DNA from: Chloroflexia bacterium
GTDB lineage: Bacteria > Chloroflexota > Chloroflexia > Thermomicrobiales > UBA6265
Reading direction: 5' to 3'
NCBI GenBank assembly: GCA_013698305.1
Contig: JACCVC010000098.1
Coordinates: 1-16,186 of the forward strand
DNA length: 16,186 nt
This document shows, one piece after another, positions 13,425-16,186 of this stretch. The notes beneath the pieces were generated by a model. It saw only the letters and a program-made list of their open reading frames with translations, had not been told where the DNA came from and did not search any database. Position numbers and translations under genes: made by a program. Each line of letters opens with the position of its first letter. Position 1 is the stretch's first letter.

Positions 13425-14711
13425 TCACCACCGCGCCGGGTCAGGAGAGAACGTGGGATCAACCCGATTCCGCATGTATGCAGCATCGTCACGCTCAGCG
13501 ATCCCACAGGCGCGGCAGCGCTCATGCAGCCGCGCGAGGTTGTCCCGATCGATCTCGATGCCCAGACCCGGCGCGTCCGGCGCCCGCACCGCGCCATCCT
13601 CGAACGCGATTCGACCTCCCTGAATGATCTCGTCCTCGGCTCGCTGCCATGGATAGTGGGTGTCACAGGCATAGGTCAGCGCCGGTGTCGCCGCCGCGAC
13701 ATGGACCATTGCCATCAGCGAGATGCCGAGGTGACTGTTCGAGTGCATGCTCAGCCCGAACGAGAACGCCTCGCAGAGCCGCCCAAGCTCGTGCGTGGCC
13801 TGCAACCCGCCCCAGATATGATGATCGCTGAGGATGATCTGGCAGGCATCCTTCTCGTAAGCCTCGGCGATCCGCTCGAAGCGGGTGACGATCATGTTGG
13901 TTGCCAGGGGCGTCATGACGCCCCTGGTGATCAGGTCGCCGCGCACCGCGGACATGCTGTCCATGCCGGGCGCGGGATCCTCCAGGTACTCCAGGATTCC
14001 GTCGAGCTCGACGCCCACCTTGACCGACGTTTCCACCGTCCAGGCGCCGTTGGGATCGATCCGCAACGGCACGCCGTCCCCGAAAGCGCCATGCAGCGCC
14101 CGCATCGTGTCCATCTCCTGTTCGGGCGGGAACGCGCCGCCCTTGAGCTTGACGCTCCTGAAGCCGTACTCGTCGATCAAGGCTCGTGCTTGCCGGACGA
14201 TGCCATCCGGATCGAGCGCCGGGCCATAGATGTCGTCGCGAATGTCGTCGTCGCTCCCGCCCCCGCCCTCATGCTTGTAGAAGAGATAGGCGGAGAAATC
14301 GACGGTGTCGCGGGCCTTCCCTCCCAGCAACGCATGCACCGGCAGACCGAGCGCCTGGCCGGCGATGTCGAGCAGGGCGACCTCAATGCCGCTGTAGACC
14401 AGCTCCCGCCGTCGTTGATCGGCCACCCCTGGCATGATCTGGTGGGTATCGTCGCTGCCCTCGCCACCGATGATAAGCTGCCTGATCGCCTGCCGGTTGA
14501 ACGCGTCCATGCCGATCAGGTCGGGAATCGCGAGCCGGAACGCCTTCTGCATCTGCTCGCCACCGGCCACTTCACCGAAGCCAGGGATACCCTCGTCCGT
14601 CTCCACCTCGACGATGGTCCGCAGCGCGTATGGCTGATGAAGACCGGCGAAGTTCAGTAGCGGCGGGTCTGCGAACGCGATCGGCGTCGCGGTGATGGCG
14701 GTGATCCTCAT
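13425..14711 (-). CDS. Enolase-superfamily dehydratase, glucarate dehydratase subgroup
   Basis: This is a 428-residue protein. The ATG at 14711 is chosen because GGAG lies 8 bases upstream and the family begins MRITAITATPIAF; the longer frame crosses repeats. The acid-sugar dehydratase residues are all present: K188-L-K190, metal ligands D219 (RIDPNGAW), E244 (LEDP) and N272 (ATNMI), and the H323/D296 dyad (SMHSNSH, SDHH). The spacing closely follows E. coli GlucD (K205/K207, D235, E260, N289, D313, H339). SAYLFYKH also fits. The reaction is loss of water from an acid sugar, giving a keto-deoxy acid. No transporter, aldolase or regulator lies beside it, so D-glucarate as the substrate is likely but unproven. 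It follows fabI on the same strand by 120 bases. Confidence 0.88.
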   Translation of the reverse strand: MRITAITATPIAFADPPLLNFAGLHQPYALRTIVEVETDEGIPGFGEVAGGEQMQKAFRLAIPDLIGMDAFNRQAIRQLIIGGEGSDDTHQIMPGVADQRRRELVYSGIEVALLDIAGQALGLPVHALLGGKARDTVDFSAYLFYKHEGGGGSDDDIRDDIYGPALDPDGIVRQARALIDEYGFRSVKLKGGAFPPEQEMDTMRALHGAFGDGVPLRIDPNGAWTVETSVKVGVELDGILEYLEDPAPGMDSMSAVRGDLITRGVMTPLATNMIVTRFERIAEAYEKDACQIILSDHHIWGGLQATHELGRLCEAFSFGLSMHSNSHLGISLMAMVHVAAATPALTYACDTHYPWQRAEDEIIQGGRIAFEDGAVRAPDAPGLGIEIDRDNLARLHERCRACGIAERDDAAYMRNRVDPTFSPDPARW

Positions 14712-14719
14712 AATCGGGA

Positions 14720-14723
14720 CTCC
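14720..14723 (-). promoter_or_regulatory. Ribosome binding site fixing the dehydratase start
   Basis: GGAG on the minus strand lies 8 bases before the ATG at 14711, excluding the longer frame that starts at 14798 and runs through two repeats. Confidence 0.6.
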
Positions 14724-14729
14724 ATGCTC

Positions 14730-14766
14730 AACTCGTAGCGGCCGATCCTGAACTCCGGTATCGGCC
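14730..14766 (+). repeat. Dispersed palindromic repeat, copy F
   Basis: The head AACTCGTAG (14730-14738) precedes the perfect stem GGCCGAT (14740-14746) / ATCGGCC (14760-14766) with a longer 13-base loop that starts CCTG. It lies in the leader of the dehydratase gene, in the opposite sense to it. Confidence 0.65.
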
Positions 14767-14789
14767 TGGTCTGGCATGTTCGCCACCAT

Positions 14790-14816
14790 GGCACACACGG
14801 GGTCTGCCGCTACGTA
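14790..14816 (-). repeat. Dispersed palindromic repeat, copy G (inverted orientation)
   Basis: Read on the minus strand, ACGTAGC (14815-14809) precedes the 19-base hairpin GGCAGACCCCGTGTGTGCC (14808-14790), with one mismatch in the stem and the loop CCCGT. With copy F it forms a head-outward pair between fabI and the dehydratase gene, right behind the fabI stop. Confidence 0.65.
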
Positions 14817-14831
14817 CCGCCGGTTTGCATG

Positions 14832-15626
14832 CTACATCCCCATCGCGTGGTATCCGCCATCCACAAAGATCACGTCGCCGGTGATGCCCGCCGAGGCGTC
14901 GGTAGCCAGGTAGACCGCAGTACCCGCAACGTGTTGCGGCCCGAACACCTTGCCCAACGGAGCCTTCTCCGCCGCCGCGTTCGCCATGTCGCTGAAGCCT
15001 GGGATACCCCGTGCCGACGCCGTCTTGACCGGACCCGCCGAAATCGCGTTGACGCGAATCCCCTTCTCGCCCAGATCGAGGGCGAGGTAGCGCACGCTGG
15101 CCTCCAGCGCCGCCTTGGCCACGCCCATCACGTTGTACTTCGGGAACGCGCGGGTCGAGCCGAGATAGGTCAGCGTCATGATCGAGCCGAACTCGTTCAT
15201 GATCGGCGACAGCTCCCGCGCCACCGCGATCAGCGAGTAGACGCTGATCTCATGGGCCAGTCGGAACCCGTCGCGGGTGGTCTGCAAAAACGGGTTCTTG
15301 AGCTCGTCGGCGGGCGCGAAGGCGATGCTGTGGACCAGCGTATCGATGGATCCGTATTCCGCCTTGAGTTCGCCGGCGAGCGCCGCGATCGCCTCGTCGC
15401 TGCTGACATCGCAGACGAACGTCTTCATGCCCGGCACCGTCCCGGCGAGTTGTTCGGCGTTCTTCTTCGCCCGGTCATCGACATAGGTGATCGCTACATT
15501 CGCGCCAGCGTTCGCCATCGCCTCAGCGATTTGCCACGCGATGCTCCACCGGTTTTGCACGCCCATCACGACGCAGGTCTTGCCGCTGAGGAGGGTGGTG
15601 GCATGGGTTGTCGAAGTCTCGGACAC
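14832..15626 (-). CDS. fabI: Enoyl-ACP reductase, FabI type
   Basis: This 264-residue protein catalyses the last, NADH-dependent reduction step of each fatty acid elongation round. The FabI signature is complete: VVMGVQNRWSIAWQIAEAMANAGANVAITY for cofactor binding, Y154 in TYLG, Y164 and K171 in YNVMGVAK (Tyr-x6-Lys spacing specific to FabI rather than ordinary SDRs), SAGPVKTASARGIPGF and the C-terminal FVDGGYHAMGM. The start is GTG 15626, with AAAGGA 6 bases upstream. FabI is the target of triclosan-type inhibitors; no resistance inference is made here. It is transcribed divergently from the dipeptidase gene, on the strand opposite to fabF and fabD. Confidence 0.95.
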   Translation of the reverse strand: MSETSTTHATTLLSGKTCVVMGVQNRWSIAWQIAEAMANAGANVAITYVDDRAKKNAEQLAGTVPGMKTFVCDVSSDEAIAALAGELKAEYGSIDTLVHSIAFAPADELKNPFLQTTRDGFRLAHEISVYSLIAVARELSPIMNEFGSIMTLTYLGSTRAFPKYNVMGVAKAALEASVRYLALDLGEKGIRVNAISAGPVKTASARGIPGFSDMANAAAEKAPLGKVFGPQHVAGTAVYLATDASAGITGDVIFVDGGYHAMGM

Positions 15627-15691
15627 GTCGGTTCCTTTCGCAATGCTCGCCGGATCTGAACCCTGATCGGTTACAACCCGTTGCGAGCTTG

Positions 15692-15711
15692 GTATCGTGT
15701 TGCGTATCGTG
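15692..15711. promoter_or_regulatory. Tandem 8-mers in the fabI / dipeptidase divergent gap
   Basis: GTATCGTG occurs at 15692-15699 and at 15704-15711, with starts 12 bases apart, in the 162-base gap (15627-15788) that must hold promoters for both genes. Direct repeats near one helical turn apart are typical of regulator binding sites. No convincing -35/-10 pair was found. Confidence 0.4.
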
Positions 15712-15788
15712 CGCCCGGCAGTCGCTTTGGACGAGCCGGATCAATGGGGCAAATCATATCAGTTGGCTCCACGAGGGAGGACAGGATC

Positions 15789-16186
15789 ATGAGCGAGCCG
15801 AGTTCCACGCGGTTGATTCCGGTGTTCGACGGACACAACGACACGCTGCTGAGCCTGCTGAGTACCGGACGGGATTTCTTCAGCGAAAGCGAGATCGGGC
15901 ATATCGATCTGCCTCGTGCCCGCAAGGGTGGCCTGGTCGGCGGATTCTTCGCCGTGTTCGTGCCCGACCCAACCGGGCGAGCGAGAACTCATCACAAGCC
16001 GGAGCTTGACGGCATCCTCGGCGACAACCTCGACGGCGTCGAGTTAATGAACGACAACGGCCCGACCCTCGCCTACTCCCAGCTCTTCACCCACGCCGAG
16101 GTGGCGGCGCTGCATCGCATTCTCAATGGGATCGGGACGCCGTACGCGTCAGAACCGGAGCAAGCGAACGGCAAGCCAAACGACCA
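15789..16186 (+). CDS. Membrane dipeptidase (peptidase family M19), 3'-truncated by the window edge
   Basis: The ATG at 15789 is preceded by a strong GAGGGAGG (15773-15780) and AGG at 15783, and the frame stays open for 132 codons to the window end. The N-terminal VFDGH16ND18T is the metal-binding HxD motif of renal-dipeptidase-like enzymes. Then come IDLPRARKGGLVGGFFAVFVP, typical of the family, and later a THAEVAALHRIL helix. Full members are about 320-400 residues, so most of the metal site lies outside. The enzymes cleave dipeptides, some with D-amino acids. No signal peptide is visible, so it is probably cytosolic. It is divergent from fabI. Confidence 0.88.
   Translation, partial: MSEPSSTRLIPVFDGHNDTLLSLLSTGRDFFSESEIGHIDLPRARKGGLVGGFFAVFVPDPTGRARTHHKPELDGILGDNLDGVELMNDNGPTLAYSQLFTHAEVAALHRILNGIGTPYASEPEQANGKPND

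Noticed and set aside
13302..14660. A 452-residue plus-strand frame opposite the enolase-superfamily gene
   Set aside because: It is a mirror of a gene with a complete active site; composition is His/Arg/Asp-rich, without family motifs.
6133..14816. CRISPR array interpretation of the recurring repeats
   Set aside because: Copies are irregularly spaced by kilobases, separated by genes, and vary in stem sequence; no cas genes are present.

Overview
The window is high-G+C bacterial chromosome with tightly packed genes on both strands. It carries no rRNA, tRNA, CRISPR array, phage or transposase gene that I can see. The protein families (split Tm-1/PEP-hydrolase pair, long cytoplasmic-tailed PBP2, fused SdhD-SdhC, DUF2568 protein) look most like Chloroflexota, perhaps Thermomicrobia or relatives. 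That placement is inferred from family resemblance, not from a marker gene.

Layout. 1-2248 (+): the 3' part of a Tm-1-like/UPF0261 gene, overlapping a PEP-hydrolase-family TIM-barrel gene, then a cupin gene. 2341-5283 (-): mreD followed by mrdA (PBP2), a cell-wall elongation pair. 5497-6969 (+): a class I methyltransferase and a two-domain rhodanese-type sulfurtransferase. 7087-10987 (+): fabF, a DUF2568 membrane protein gene, an SDR gene and fabD. 11011-11175 (-): a small two-helix membrane ORF. 11254-13154 (+): moaC, an uncharacterised gene overlapping it, and a single gene encoding a fused SdhD-SdhC membrane anchor. 13425-15626 (-): a glucarate-dehydratase-type enolase-superfamily gene and fabI. 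15789 to the end (+): the start of a membrane-dipeptidase gene, cut by the window edge.

Functional threads. fabF, fabD, fabI and possibly the SDR belong to type II fatty acid synthesis, but they are scattered and no acpP, fabH or fabZ is present. The mreD-mrdA pair lacks mreB, mreC and rodA beside it. The SdhDC fusion has no sdhA or sdhB next to it. The Tm-1-like and PEP-hydrolase genes are the separate bacterial counterparts of the two halves of the plant Tm-1 protein; their biochemical activity is not established.

The most unusual structure is non-genic. From about 6.1 to 14.8 kb, at least eight copies of a short palindromic repeat occur almost only in gene gaps. Each has an AACNCGTAG-like head followed by a hairpin, usually of about 19 nt. 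Several genes take their TAG stop codon from the repeat: the methyltransferase, fabD and moaC from the GTAG head, and the small antisense membrane ORF from a neighbouring hairpin. A second repeat type (CCTGARC..TCGAA-like) occurs twice, next to the first.
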